Part shown: positions 52,088 to 60,140 of the stretch, in pieces
Layout: the number at the start of each line of letters is the position of its first letter
Numbering within the stretch: position 1 is the stretch's first letter
Source of the DNA: UMGS1124 sp045541255
GTDB lineage: Bacteria; Bacillota_I; Bacilli_A; RF39; UBA660
Assembly: GCA_045541255.1 (NCBI GenBank)
Contig: JAZQIU010000006.1
Location: forward strand, 62,001 to 126,000
DNA length: 64,000 bases
Reading direction: 5' to 3'
Notes under the pieces: generated by a model
What the model saw: the letters and a program-made list of their open reading frames with translations, nothing else
What the model was told of the DNA's origin: nothing
Databases searched by the model: none
Made by a program: the position numbers and the translations under genes

Positions 52088-52955
52088 AATTGTTAATTTG
52101 TTATCGAAAGTATTTAAAAAGCCAAAGAAATATTTTAAAGACTTTTTTGGCAAAGTTTGGGAGATCTTATTTAAACCTGAGACATTAATTTTACCAGGGC
52201 AGTTAGCATTCTTTGTGATTTTAAGTTTTATACCATTGTTGTCAATAGTTAGTTGGATAGGTGGTTTACTAGGGGTTACTGTGGAAAGTGTAACAAGTCT
52301 TTTAGGACAAATTTTTACAACTGTTAACTTTGATTGGATAGTGCCTAATTTACAAACAACAGTGATAAGTTTAAAATATATTATTATACTTGGAGTGATG
52401 TTTTATATTGCTGCAGGTGGTGCCAATAGTATAATTATTGCTAGCAATCAAATTTATGGTATTAAGCAAAGTAATTATTTTAAAAGAAGAATTAAAGCTA
52501 TGTGGATGACATTAATGTTATGTTTACTTTATGTCTTTGTGCTTTTGGTTCCATTACTTGGAAATAAAATTATATCAAGTTTTAATTATTTTGATTTAAA
52601 AATTATTATAGATCCTATACTTACAATTGTAAGAGGACCGATATCGTGGATTATAGTATATTTCTTTGTTAAATCAATTTATGTTATAGCGCCTGATAAA
52701 GATGTTAATCATAAAGGATTTAATTTAGGAGCTATGTTTACTACTGTATTTTGGGTAATATTAACTTATATATATAGTGGATGGATAAATAATTTTGCTT
52801 CTTATGCTACTTATTACGGTAGTTTAAGTAATATAGCAATATTAATGTTGTGGTTATATTGGTTATGTTTTATATTTGTAATTGGGTTATGTTTAAATGT
52901 TAAAGTAGAGAATGAAGAATTGGAAAAAACTGGTGTAATAAAAAATCAAGAATAA
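52077..52955 (+). CDS. YihY/BrkB-family membrane protein
   Basis: About 292 residues, six membrane segments, with the family's LILPGQLAFFVILSFIPLLSI near the start and AMFTTVFWVILTYIYSGWI and ASYATYYGSLSNIAILMLWLYW near the end. ATG 52077 follows GAGGG with good spacing and overlaps the end of the preceding GGDEF gene; ATG 52074 and TTG 52065 are alternatives. Family members were once called 'RNase BN', but they are membrane proteins of unsettled function (envelope homeostasis). Confidence 0.9.
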   Translation: MINKIVNLLSKVFKKPKKYFKDFFGKVWEILFKPETLILPGQLAFFVILSFIPLLSIVSWIGGLLGVTVESVTSLLGQIFTTVNFDWIVPNLQTTVISLKYIIILGVMFYIAAGGANSIIIASNQIYGIKQSNYFKRRIKAMWMTLMLCLLYVFVLLVPLLGNKIISSFNYFDLKIIIDPILTIVRGPISWIIVYFFVKSIYVIAPDKDVNHKGFNLGAMFTTVFWVILTYIYSGWINNFASYATYYGSLSNIAILMLWLYWLCFIFVIGLCLNVKVENEELEKTGVIKNQE

Positions 52956-52956
52956 A

Positions 52957-53089
52957 CAATAATAATATTGTACTCACGAGTATTATTTGAGTACTATAGA
53001 CTACAATATTAAAATAGTTTGAAGTTTGAACTAAATGATATTGTGGGGTAATACTTGAGAAACACATTCAATTATGTGTTTCTTTTTTT
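52957..53089 (+). ncRNA. Candidate structured RNA with terminator, upstream of degenerate ECF ATPases
   Basis: This roughly 130-base intergenic stretch can fold extensively. Hairpin 1: GTACTCA (52970-52976) with TGAGTAC (52988-52994). Hairpin 2: ACAATAT (53003-53009) with ATATTGT (53038-53044), with inner TAGTT/AACTA (53015-53019/53029-53033). The hairpin-1 loop CGAGTATTA (52977-52985) can pair over nine positions with TAATACTTG (53049-53057), and AATATTGTA (52964-52972) can alternatively pair with TACAATATT (53002-53010). A strong terminator (53059-53089) closes it. No known riboswitch class is recognised, and no clear promoter is seen. Confidence 0.4.
53059..53089 (+). terminator. Intrinsic terminator of the candidate RNA
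   Basis: GAAACACAT (53059-53067) pairs with ATGTGTTTC (53074-53082), followed by seven T. It could alternatively end readthrough from the YihY gene. Confidence 0.85.
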
Positions 53090-53165
53090 GTAAACTAATG
53101 TTAGATATAAGGTATTGTTTTTTGTTATATATGTTATAATAATTTTGATAAGGGCGTGATTTTGG

Positions 53166-53912
53166 ATGAAAAATATAACATTTAAAAATCTAGATATTAC
53201 AATTAATTCTGGTGAATTAGTTGGTATTATTGGTCCTAATGCTTCAGGTAAGACTTGTCTTTTAAGAATGATTTCTGGAAGAATACAAAATGATTATATA
53301 AATATAGATGAAAAAAATATAAATAATTATAGTTTAGAATATAAAAGACATAATATAGTATGTGTTTTTGATGATAATATATATAATACATGTAGTGTTA
53401 GAAATGAATTAAAGTATTATTTAGAAAAATTATATTTAGAAAAAGAAGAAATAAATAATAGAATTGATAATTTTATTGAATATTTTAATTTAGAAAATTT
53501 AATAGATTTAGATTTTATTAATGTTAGTACTGAGAAAAGAATTTTTATTAAAGTATTATCATTATTAATAATTGAACCTAGTTTATTTTGTATAGATGAT
53601 TTATTAACATATTTAAGTAAAGATAAAAAAATTAAAATATTAAATTATATTAAAGATAAAAATATTACTTTTTTAAATGTAACAAATGATATGGAAGAAC
53701 TTTTATTATTAGATAAAGTTTTAATATTAAATAAAGGTAAAAAAGTTATTTATGATAAGACTGTAAATGTTTTAGAGAATGAGAGCTTGTTTAAAGAATT
53801 AGGTATTTCATTGCCATTTATATATGATATAAATAATATGCTTAAAGATTATGATTTAATTAATGAGAATCATATTGTATATAGAGAGTTGGTGGATTTA
53901 TTATGGAAATAA
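53166..53912 (+). CDS. Degenerate ECF-type ABC ATPase (EcfA1 position)
   Basis: 248 residues of ABC-ATPase fold. Walker A is intact (GPNASGKTC), but other motifs are not: the Q-loop region reads CVFDDNIY, the signature VSTEKR replaces LSGGQ, Walker B reads FCIDDLL, and the H-loop position reads NVTNDMEEL (Asn for His). Position and pairing with the next gene and truA match the ecfA1-ecfA2-ecfT-truA cluster, whose proteins drive vitamin uptake. ecfT is absent here. The motif changes suggest ATP may bind without normal hydrolysis. It follows the candidate RNA. Confidence 0.68.
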   Translation: MKNITFKNLDITINSGELVGIIGPNASGKTCLLRMISGRIQNDYINIDEKNINNYSLEYKRHNIVCVFDDNIYNTCSVRNELKYYLEKLYLEKEEINNRIDNFIEYFNLENLIDLDFINVSTEKRIFIKVLSLLIIEPSLFCIDDLLTYLSKDKKIKILNYIKDKNITFLNVTNDMEELLLLDKVLILNKGKKVIYDKTVNVLENESLFKELGISLPFIYDINNMLKDYDLINENHIVYRELVDLLWK

Positions 53913-54535
53913 TGTTTAGTAATAAGTCTAGTGAACTTATAAAGAAAAATACTGTAACTGGTATATATGGTGATAAAATTGATTTAGTTAAATGCGGTTT
54001 TGAGTTTGATGGTATTCTTTATGATGATGAATGGACTGTTAAAAGATTTTTAAATGGATATAAGTTAAAAATAGATGAAAGAATATTAGAAATATTTAGT
54101 GAGTTAGAAATTAGTTATAGTTTATTAAAAAGGAAAATAAAAACATTAAGTAAATCACAATTAAAATTAATTTTTTTAACATATAGTATTTTAAATAAAC
54201 AAAATATTTTAGTATTAGATTATTTTGATAAAGGGTTATCATTTAAAGTGAAAAAAAGAATTATTAATTTTTTGAAAACAAGATATAAAGGTAGTATAAT
54301 TGTTATAAGTAATGATATAGTATTTTTAGATTTGTTGTGTAGTTATTTAATAGTTTTTGAAAATGATAAAATAATTTTTAATGATGAGTTTAATAATGTT
54401 TATAAGAGTAGGGTTAAGATAGAATATCCTGAAATTATAAAATTTATAAGAGTTGCTAATAAGTCTGATGCTAAATTATCATATACTGTTGACAATAAGG
54501 AGTTGCTTAAAGATATTTATAGGAGTGTAAGATGA
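53903..54535 (+). CDS. Degenerate ABC-ATPase-like protein (EcfA2 position)
   Basis: 210 residues. Only the C-terminal half of an ABC ATPase is easily seen: LSKSQLKLIFLTYSIL (signature-like, with the SGG replaced by SKS), NILVLDYFDKGLS (Walker-B-like without the Glu) and IVISNDIVFLDLLC (H-loop His replaced by Asn). No P-loop is found; the N-terminal strand TGIYGDKIDLV is where it should be. It overlaps the preceding gene by ten bases and truA by four, so the three genes form one operon. Likely a pseudoenzyme partner of the upstream protein; ECF origin is inferred from synteny. Confidence 0.6.
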   Translation: MEIMFSNKSSELIKKNTVTGIYGDKIDLVKCGFEFDGILYDDEWTVKRFLNGYKLKIDERILEIFSELEISYSLLKRKIKTLSKSQLKLIFLTYSILNKQNILVLDYFDKGLSFKVKKRIINFLKTRYKGSIIVISNDIVFLDLLCSYLIVFENDKIIFNDEFNNVYKSRVKIEYPEIIKFIRVANKSDAKLSYTVDNKELLKDIYRSVR

Positions 54536-55254
54536 GATATTTAATTACTGTTTCTTATGATGGAAGCAAATACTATGGTTTTCAAAGATTAAATAAAGAA
54601 AAGTCAGTACAATGTGAGTTAGAAAGAGCGTTAAGTAAAATTAATAAATGTGAAGTTTTAGTAAAAGGAGCTGGTAGAACTGATAGAGGTGTGCATGCAA
54701 AAGGACAATGTTGTCATTTTGATTTAGATGTAAATATTCCTCCTGAACGATTAATTAATGCTGTTAATTCTTTATTGGATAAATATATTAGAGTAGTTGA
54801 TTGTAAGTGTGTTGATAAAGAATTTCATGCTAGGTTTGATGTAAAAGAAAAAACTTATAAATATATTATAAATATGGGAGAGTTTGAGCCGATTAAAGAA
54901 GATTATATTTATAATTATGGATATAAATTAAATATAAAAAATATGAAGAAAGCTAGTAGGTATTTAATAGGGAAACATTCTTATAAAGTATTTGTTAGTG
55001 GAGAAAGAGAAAATTATAACAGTGAGATTTTTAAAGTTAGCTTTGATTGCTATGATAATTATTTAGCTATAACTTTTGTTGGTAAAAGTTTTTATAGATA
55101 TATGGTTAGAAATATGGTAGGAGCTTTAATTTTGGTTGGTAGAGGTAAAATAAGTTGTGAAGAATTTAGAAATATGATAGATAGTGATGAAAATAAATAT
55201 ACTTATATGACTGTACCAGCTAATGGATTATATTTAGAAAGTATAAAGTATTAG
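54532..55254 (+). CDS. truA: tRNA pseudouridine(38-40) synthase TruA
   Basis: 240 residues. Landmarks: the start RYLITVSYDGSKYYGFQR, the catalytic Asp in GAGRTDRGVHAKGQ, HARFDVKEKTYKYII and the C-terminal FYRYMVRNMVGALILVGRGK. The ATG overlaps the previous stop. truA directly downstream of the ECF ATPase pair is the B. subtilis arrangement minus ecfT. Confidence 0.96.
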   Translation: MRYLITVSYDGSKYYGFQRLNKEKSVQCELERALSKINKCEVLVKGAGRTDRGVHAKGQCCHFDLDVNIPPERLINAVNSLLDKYIRVVDCKCVDKEFHARFDVKEKTYKYIINMGEFEPIKEDYIYNYGYKLNIKNMKKASRYLIGKHSYKVFVSGERENYNSEIFKVSFDCYDNYLAITFVGKSFYRYMVRNMVGALILVGRGKISCEEFRNMIDSDENKYTYMTVPANGLYLESIKY

Positions 55255-55262
55255 GTGATAGT

Positions 55263-55634
55263 ATGAAAAAAAATGGTTTTACTTTAATTGAATTAATTAC
55301 AGTTATTGCTTTACTTAGTATAGTTAGTGTTATTTTGATACCTAAAATAAGTGATATGTTTCAAACTTCTAAAGCAGACCAATTAGAAGATGTTAGACAA
55401 GAAGTAGTGACTGCTACCGAAGTTTATTTGAATAGTTCTTGCGGTAGTGAAAATTATGATAAATTAATTAGGGAAGATAATATAAAAATTTATCTAAGTA
55501 GCATTAGAGATTGTGCATTAATTGATAATAAGATATATAATCCAATGAGTGGTGAATACTTTGATATTGATAATGAATATGTTGATGTTTTTATTGATGA
55601 AGTAGGAATGATTGATTACAATTTAAGTTTTTAA
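55263..55634 (+). CDS. Orphan type IV pilin-like/ComGC-like pseudopilin
   Basis: 123 residues. Prepilin signature KKNG/FTLIELITVIALLSIVSVIL with cleavage after Gly5 and the conserved Glu at mature position 5, then a soluble domain of about 95 residues with one Cys pair. ComGC-type pseudopilins form DNA-uptake pili, but no other competence pilus gene is in the window. AGGTGATAGT precedes the ATG, nine bases after truA. The signature makes processing by a prepilin peptidase (elsewhere in the genome) likely. Confidence 0.85.
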   Translation: MKKNGFTLIELITVIALLSIVSVILIPKISDMFQTSKADQLEDVRQEVVTATEVYLNSSCGSENYDKLIREDNIKIYLSSIRDCALIDNKIYNPMSGEYFDIDNEYVDVFIDEVGMIDYNLSF

Positions 55635-55647
55635 TCATTCTTTTTTT
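55606..55647 (+). terminator. Intrinsic terminator after the pseudopilin gene
   Basis: GAATGATT (55606-55613) pairs with AATCATTC (55633-55640), followed by seven T; the loop is long and lies over the last codons. Confidence 0.6.
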
Positions 55648-55693
55648 GTATAAAAAATAAAAATAAGTTAAAAATATAAATGGAGGAATTTAT

Positions 55694-56131
55694 ATGGATG
55701 AAACACAAGAATTATTAACTTATTTGTATCAAGATGCGGATATGGCATTAAACAGTTTAACTTTATTAATAAATAAAATTAATAAAAAAGATAATAAAAT
55801 TAAAAAAGTTATAGAAGGTTTGATTAAAGGTTATGAAAATTATTTAGTAAAAGTAAAAGATTATATGAAACAAAATAATTATGATATTCAATCTAAGCCT
55901 TTAATTAGTAAAATGGGAGCATATTTTGGTATTAATATGGAAGTTATGAAAGACAATAGTGATTCAAGGCTTGCAGATATGTTGATTCAAGGATTAACAA
56001 TGGGTGTATTAAATGTTACAAAAAAAATTGATACTTATAAAGGTGATGCTGAAAAAGAAGTTATAGGTTTAGCAAAAGAATTTAAAAAATTCCAACAAGA
56101 AGGAATTGAATTTTTGAAAAAGTATTTATAA
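55694..56131 (+). CDS. Helical-bundle protein, unknown function (ferritin-like fold possible)
   Basis: 145 residues, predicted as four long helices: ETQELLTYLYQDADMALNSL, KKVIEGLIKGYENYLVKVKDYMKQN, SRLADMLIQGLTMGVLNVTKKID and AEKEVIGLAKEFKKFQQEGIEFLKK. The second helix and spacing resemble ferritin-like DUFs found in Bacillota, but no iron-binding ExxH pairs are visible. GGAGGA precedes the ATG. It is flanked by terminators on both sides, so it is monocistronic. Confidence 0.6.
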   Translation: MDETQELLTYLYQDADMALNSLTLLINKINKKDNKIKKVIEGLIKGYENYLVKVKDYMKQNNYDIQSKPLISKMGAYFGINMEVMKDNSDSRLADMLIQGLTMGVLNVTKKIDTYKGDAEKEVIGLAKEFKKFQQEGIEFLKKYL

Positions 56132-56159
56132 CAAGTTATATAACGCTTGTTATTTTTTT
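56128..56159 (+). terminator. Intrinsic terminator after the helical-bundle gene
   Basis: ATAACAAG (56128-56135) pairs with CTTGTTAT (56146-56153), followed by T residues. Confidence 0.75.
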
Positions 56160-56172
56160 ATAAATAAAAAAA

Positions 56173-56721
56173 TTAAAGTTTAAAATCTTTAATTTCATCA
56201 TCAAACATGTTCTTTCCATCAAAATAATTTCTAACTTTAATTCTATGAATTTTTGCTATTAAGTTAGATGGAAACTTTTTAATAATTAAGTTTATTTCTG
56301 TAGTATATTTATTGAAAAATGATTTTGCTGCATCTAATATTTCATCACTATCTTTTAAATCGTTTAATATTGTATTATACTCTTCGTTATCTTCTAATGA
56401 TTGATAGTCATTTTTAACTTTATGAATTAAGTTTTCTCCCTCGGTTATTTTTCTATCTAATTCAAAGTTGGATATATTATCTTTTTTTAATTTTTCTAAA
56501 TCTTTGAAATATGATACTTCTTTTTTTAACAATTTATTTATAATTGATGAACTTCTCATAACTAAATCATATTTATTTCTTAATTCATTGTCTATAATAC
56601 TTTCAGCTTCATTGATTTTTATATTCATTTCTTGTAATTTATTGTATTTAAAAATATATTGTATAACTATTATTCCTATTAATATTATTGCAATTAAAAT
56701 TATAACTAATGCTAACTTCAT
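56173..56721 (-). CDS. LemA-family membrane protein
   Basis: 182 residues on the minus strand. One N-terminal membrane segment (about 3-23) is followed by a long helical domain and ends with IAKIHRIKVRNYFDGKNMFDDE, which resembles the LemA family's terminal segment. Function is poorly defined; LemA proteins often sit with signalling or protease genes. AGGTGATAAT precedes the ATG. It diverges from the MBL-fold gene downstream. Confidence 0.78.
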   Translation of the reverse strand: MKLALVIILIAIILIGIIVIQYIFKYNKLQEMNIKINEAESIIDNELRNKYDLVMRSSSIINKLLKKEVSYFKDLEKLKKDNISNFELDRKITEGENLIHKVKNDYQSLEDNEEYNTILNDLKDSDEILDAAKSFFNKYTTEINLIIKKFPSNLIAKIHRIKVRNYFDGKNMFDDEIKDFKL

Positions 56722-56789
56722 ATTATCACCTACTATTTAATTATAGCATAAGAGTTTGAATTATTGTAAAATAAATATTAGGTGATAAT

Positions 56790-57305
56790 ATGAAAATAAA
56801 AACTGTTATAGTTGGTGAGTTAGAAACTAATTGTTATATAGTAGAAAATGAAGATAGTTGTTTAATTATAGATCCAGGAGATGAGTTTTTAAAAATAAAG
56901 AATAATATAGATAAAAAAGTGATAGGGGTTTTATTAACTCATAGACACTTTGATCATGTTGGGGCATTAGAAGAAATTGTAGACTATTATAATGTTCCCA
57001 TCTATGATAAAAATAATCTAAGTAACGGAGTAAATAAAATAGGTGATTTTGAACTAATTGTCAATTATAATCCTGGGCATACATTAGATTCTATAAGTTT
57101 TATTTTTGATAATATTATGTTTAGTGGTGATTTTATTTTTAGAGGGTGTATAGGTCGTACAGATTTGGGAGGAGATTTTAATTTAATGAAAGAAAGTATT
57201 AGAGAAATTTTAGCTAGTACTGTTAATTATAAAATTTATCCAGGTCATGGTGAAATTACAATGTTAAATGATGAGAGAGAAATGTTAAGTTATTATTTAA
57301 AATAA
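56790..57305 (+). CDS. Metallo-beta-lactamase-fold hydrolase (glyoxalase II-like)
   Basis: 171 residues, short for the family. Zinc motif THRHFDHVG (HxHxDH), then NPGHTLDS with the third His, SGDFIFRGCIGRTDLGGDF (metal-bridging Asp) and the final His in KIYPGHGE. This arrangement matches the YqgX-like subgroup annotated as hydroxyacylglutathione hydrolase-like; the true substrate in a low-GC anaerobe is uncertain. AGGTGATAAT precedes the ATG. Confidence 0.88.
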   Translation: MKIKTVIVGELETNCYIVENEDSCLIIDPGDEFLKIKNNIDKKVIGVLLTHRHFDHVGALEEIVDYYNVPIYDKNNLSNGVNKIGDFELIVNYNPGHTLDSISFIFDNIMFSGDFIFRGCIGRTDLGGDFNLMKESIREILASTVNYKIYPGHGEITMLNDEREMLSYYLK

Positions 57306-57332
57306 AAAAAGTTATCCGTTTGGATAATTTTT
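57304..57332. terminator. Bidirectional terminator between the MBL gene and gerQ
   Basis: TTATCC-GTTT-GGATAA hairpin (57312-57327) flanked by a run of A on the left and T on the right, usable from either direction. Confidence 0.7.
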
Positions 57333-57660
57333 AAATGTTATAGTTTATTTTTTCATCGAATTCTACAAAGTTTAGATATATCATAAGAATTAAATACCAT
57401 TTTCCAGTTTCGGGATTACTTATAATTAAATGATCTCTTCCTGCTTGTTCTATTATTCCGTTATAAATTGAATCTTTCCAGTCTAGAGAATCAGGATAAC
57501 TTACATATGCTTTTACTTTTTTTCCTCTATTAAGTCTTAAAATATTTTCTATGTAACTTTGTTCCATTGTTAATTCAGTTCCAACTGGTACTATATTATC
57601 GGTATAATTATTTGTTGCTGCAGTTGGAAATGTTGGATTTTGGTAGTATGTACCGTTCAT
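57331..57660 (-). CDS. gerQ: Spore coat protein GerQ
   Basis: 109 residues on the minus strand. The core SYIENILRLNRGKKVKAYVS followed by GIIEQAGRDHLIISNPETGKWYLI closely matches the GerQ core of B. subtilis. GerQ is an inner-coat protein needed for germination and for localising the cortex-lytic enzyme CwlJ. The N-terminus is short and lacks the lysines that are crosslinked by the Tgl transglutaminase in B. subtilis. GAGGTGAAG precedes the ATG. It should be mother-cell expressed. It converges with the MBL-fold gene. Confidence 0.93.
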   Translation of the reverse strand: MNGTYYQNPTFPTAATNNYTDNIVPVGTELTMEQSYIENILRLNRGKKVKAYVSYPDSLDWKDSIYNGIIEQAGRDHLIISNPETGKWYLILMIYLNFVEFDEKINYNI

Positions 57661-57768
57661 TTCTTCACCTCTAATTAAATATATGTAAGTTTTTTAGATA
57701 TAATTCATTAGAATTTTATTGAATATGTTTTAAAATTCTTATAAAATAAGATTTATGAAAGAAGTGAT

Positions 57769-58479
57769 ATGATGTATTTATATGAAAAACAGAAAAGTAC
57801 TATTGATGTTTATGAATTAAAAGAGAACCAGAAAAAACTAATAGAATTTAAACGAAGAGAGATGGCAAAAAAATCTAAAAATGATATAGTTTATAAATTT
57901 TTATTGACTGATGCAGATGGGTTAAAAGGTATAGACTATTTAGATGCTATTACAAATGTAGATATAATTAGTCATGAAAAAAAAATACAAAAGTCAAAAG
58001 AATTAAACGGTAAAACTGTTTTACAAAATTTATCTTGTGAAAATTTGGATGATAAAATTATCATAGATGGATTATTAGAGCAATATTATAAAGGAGATTT
58101 GGAGAATTCATCTATAAAGAAATTAATGCAAGATGGTGTAGCGGTTAAGTATTTGCTTTTAACTACTTATACAAAACATGTAATAAAAAAGGAAAGTTTA
58201 TTATTTAATGGTATTTATGAGTTGCCTTATATTTTATCTTTACCAGAATCTTTAGTTCTGTTGAGAGAACTTAGAAATAAAATTTTTAATGATATATGTG
58301 ATAAAAATATTTATGGGCAATTAGCAACATTTGATTTCGTTGATGAACCGATTGCTAGTTATGATATTGAAACCATTAATTGTATGATAAATTTTGGTTT
58401 ATTAAATCAAAAAATTAATGATAATGATTTTGATATTCATCAAAAAATATTAAATAAAGTTAGACAGGTTAATAAATAG
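57769..58479 (+). CDS. Unknown helical protein
   Basis: 236 residues, no membrane segment, Lys/Asp-rich, mainly helical with a central block (ITNVDIISHEKKIQKSKELNG; IIIDGLLEQYYKGDL; SIKKLMQDGVAVKYLL). No catalytic or zinc motif seen. GAAGTGAT precedes the ATG (57769 or 57772). It lies next to gerQ but on the other strand. No family recognised; a conserved lineage-specific protein is likely. Confidence 0.55.
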   Translation: MMYLYEKQKSTIDVYELKENQKKLIEFKRREMAKKSKNDIVYKFLLTDADGLKGIDYLDAITNVDIISHEKKIQKSKELNGKTVLQNLSCENLDDKIIIDGLLEQYYKGDLENSSIKKLMQDGVAVKYLLLTTYTKHVIKKESLLFNGIYELPYILSLPESLVLLRELRNKIFNDICDKNIYGQLATFDFVDEPIASYDIETINCMINFGLLNQKINDNDFDIHQKILNKVRQVNK

Positions 58480-58504
58480 TCTAATTTTAAACTTATAATT
58501 TTTA

Positions 58505-58533
58505 TTGCAATTTTGTTTATTTCTCGGTATACT
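58505..58533 (+). promoter_or_regulatory. SigA promoter of lysS
   Basis: TTGCAA (58505-58510), 17-base spacer, TATACT (58528-58533), 26 bases before the lysS ATG. Confidence 0.75.
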
Positions 58534-58558
58534 AGTGAACGAAAGAAGTTGATTATTT

Positions 58559-60043
58559 ATGCGTGAATTTACAGATCAAGAATTAATAAGAAGAGAAAAA
58601 GCAGAAAAAATTAGAGAAATGGGTATGGATCCATTTGGTAATAGATTTGATAGAACTGCTTTTAATAGTGAAATAAAAGAAAAATATAAAGATGTAGAAC
58701 ATGATGAATTTGAAAATATTACTGATGAATATGTTGTTGCTGGTAGAATAATGTTTATTAGAAAAATGGGTAAAGCATCATTCTTTAGTATTAAAGATAA
58801 GACTGGTAGTATGCAAATTTATATCTCTATAAATGATGTAGGTGAAGAAGTATATAATTTATTTAAAACTGCTGATTTAGGAGATATAGTTGGTGTTAAA
58901 GGTCGTGTTATGAAAACTAAGACTGGTGAAATAACTTTAAAATGTATAGAATATACTCATTTAGTTAAAGCTTTAAGACCATTACCTGAAAAATTTCATG
59001 GTTTGACTGATATAGAAGAAAGATATAGAAGACGTTATGTTGATTTAATAATGAATGATACTTCTAAAAATATTGCTTTCTTAAGACCTAGAATTATTAG
59101 ATGTATTCAAAATTTTATGGATAATAGAGGTTTTACTGAAGTTGAAACTCCTGTTTTACAAACTTTATTAACTGGAGCAAGTGCTCGTCCATTTATTACT
59201 CATCATAATACTCAAGATTTAGATATGTACTTACGTATTGCTTTAGAATTACCATTAAAGAGATTATTAGTTGGTGGTATGGAAGCAGTATATGAAATAG
59301 GTAGAACATTTAGAAATGAAGGAATGGATCCAAAACATAATCCTGAATTTACTTTAATGGAAGCATATTTAGCATATTCTAATTTAGAGGGCATGATGGA
59401 AATGACTGAAGCAATGTATAAAACTATTGCTGAAGAAGTTTTTGGAAAATATGTTTATAATTGGGGTGGAAATGAAATTGATTTAAGCGGTTCTTGGAGA
59501 AGAGTTAGTATGGTTGACGCTATAAAAGAACAAACTGGTATAGATTTCAAAAAAGAAATGACTGTTGAAGAGGCTATGAAGTTGGCTAGTGAACATGATA
59601 TAGTGGTTGAAAGTCATCAAGAAAATGTTGGACATATAATAAATTTATTCTTTGAAAAATATGTAGAAGAAACTTTAATTCAACCAACTTTCTTATATGG
59701 ACATCCAGTTGAAATTTCACCATTAACAAAAGCAAATCCTGAAGATCCTAGATTTGTTGATAGATTTGAATTATTTATTGGTGGTAAAGAGTTTGCTAAT
59801 GCTTATACTGAATTAAATGATCCAATCGATCAATTAGAAAGATTTGAAAATCAATTAAAAGAAAAAGAGTTAGGTAACGATGAAGCTAATGATATAGATA
59901 TGGACTTCATTGAAGCTTTAGAATATGGTATGCCACCTGCTGGTGGAATTGGTTATGGAATAGATAGATTATGTATGTTATTTACAGAACAAGAATCTAT
60001 TAGAGATGTTATACTATTCCCAACTATGAAAAATAGGAACTAA
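58559..60043 (+). CDS. lysS: Lysyl-tRNA synthetase, class II
   Basis: 494 residues, standard length. N-terminal anticodon-binding OB domain (VAGRIMFIRKMGKASFFSIKD) and class II catalytic core: motif 1 FMDNRGFTEVETPVL, motif 2 FRNEGMDPKHNPEFT, motif 3 GGIGYGIDRLCML; the Lys-binding LYGHPVEISPL and ELNDPIDQLERF segments are present. A terminator follows at once, so it is monocistronic. Confidence 0.98.
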   Translation: MREFTDQELIRREKAEKIREMGMDPFGNRFDRTAFNSEIKEKYKDVEHDEFENITDEYVVAGRIMFIRKMGKASFFSIKDKTGSMQIYISINDVGEEVYNLFKTADLGDIVGVKGRVMKTKTGEITLKCIEYTHLVKALRPLPEKFHGLTDIEERYRRRYVDLIMNDTSKNIAFLRPRIIRCIQNFMDNRGFTEVETPVLQTLLTGASARPFITHHNTQDLDMYLRIALELPLKRLLVGGMEAVYEIGRTFRNEGMDPKHNPEFTLMEAYLAYSNLEGMMEMTEAMYKTIAEEVFGKYVYNWGGNEIDLSGSWRRVSMVDAIKEQTGIDFKKEMTVEEAMKLASEHDIVVESHQENVGHIINLFFEKYVEETLIQPTFLYGHPVEISPLTKANPEDPRFVDRFELFIGGKEFANAYTELNDPIDQLERFENQLKEKELGNDEANDIDMDFIEALEYGMPPAGGIGYGIDRLCMLFTEQESIRDVILFPTMKNRN

Positions 60044-60068
60044 TTACTAAAAAATTAGTTCTTTTTTT
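60037..60068 (+). terminator. Intrinsic terminator of lysS
   Basis: GAACTAATT (60037-60045) pairs with AATTAGTTC (60053-60061), followed by seven T. Confidence 0.85.
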
Positions 60069-60140
60069 GTGAAATTTTGGTGAAAAACACTTTACTTTAT
60101 TTATTTTATGCTATAATTGTTATGAGGAGGTTAAAGAGTA

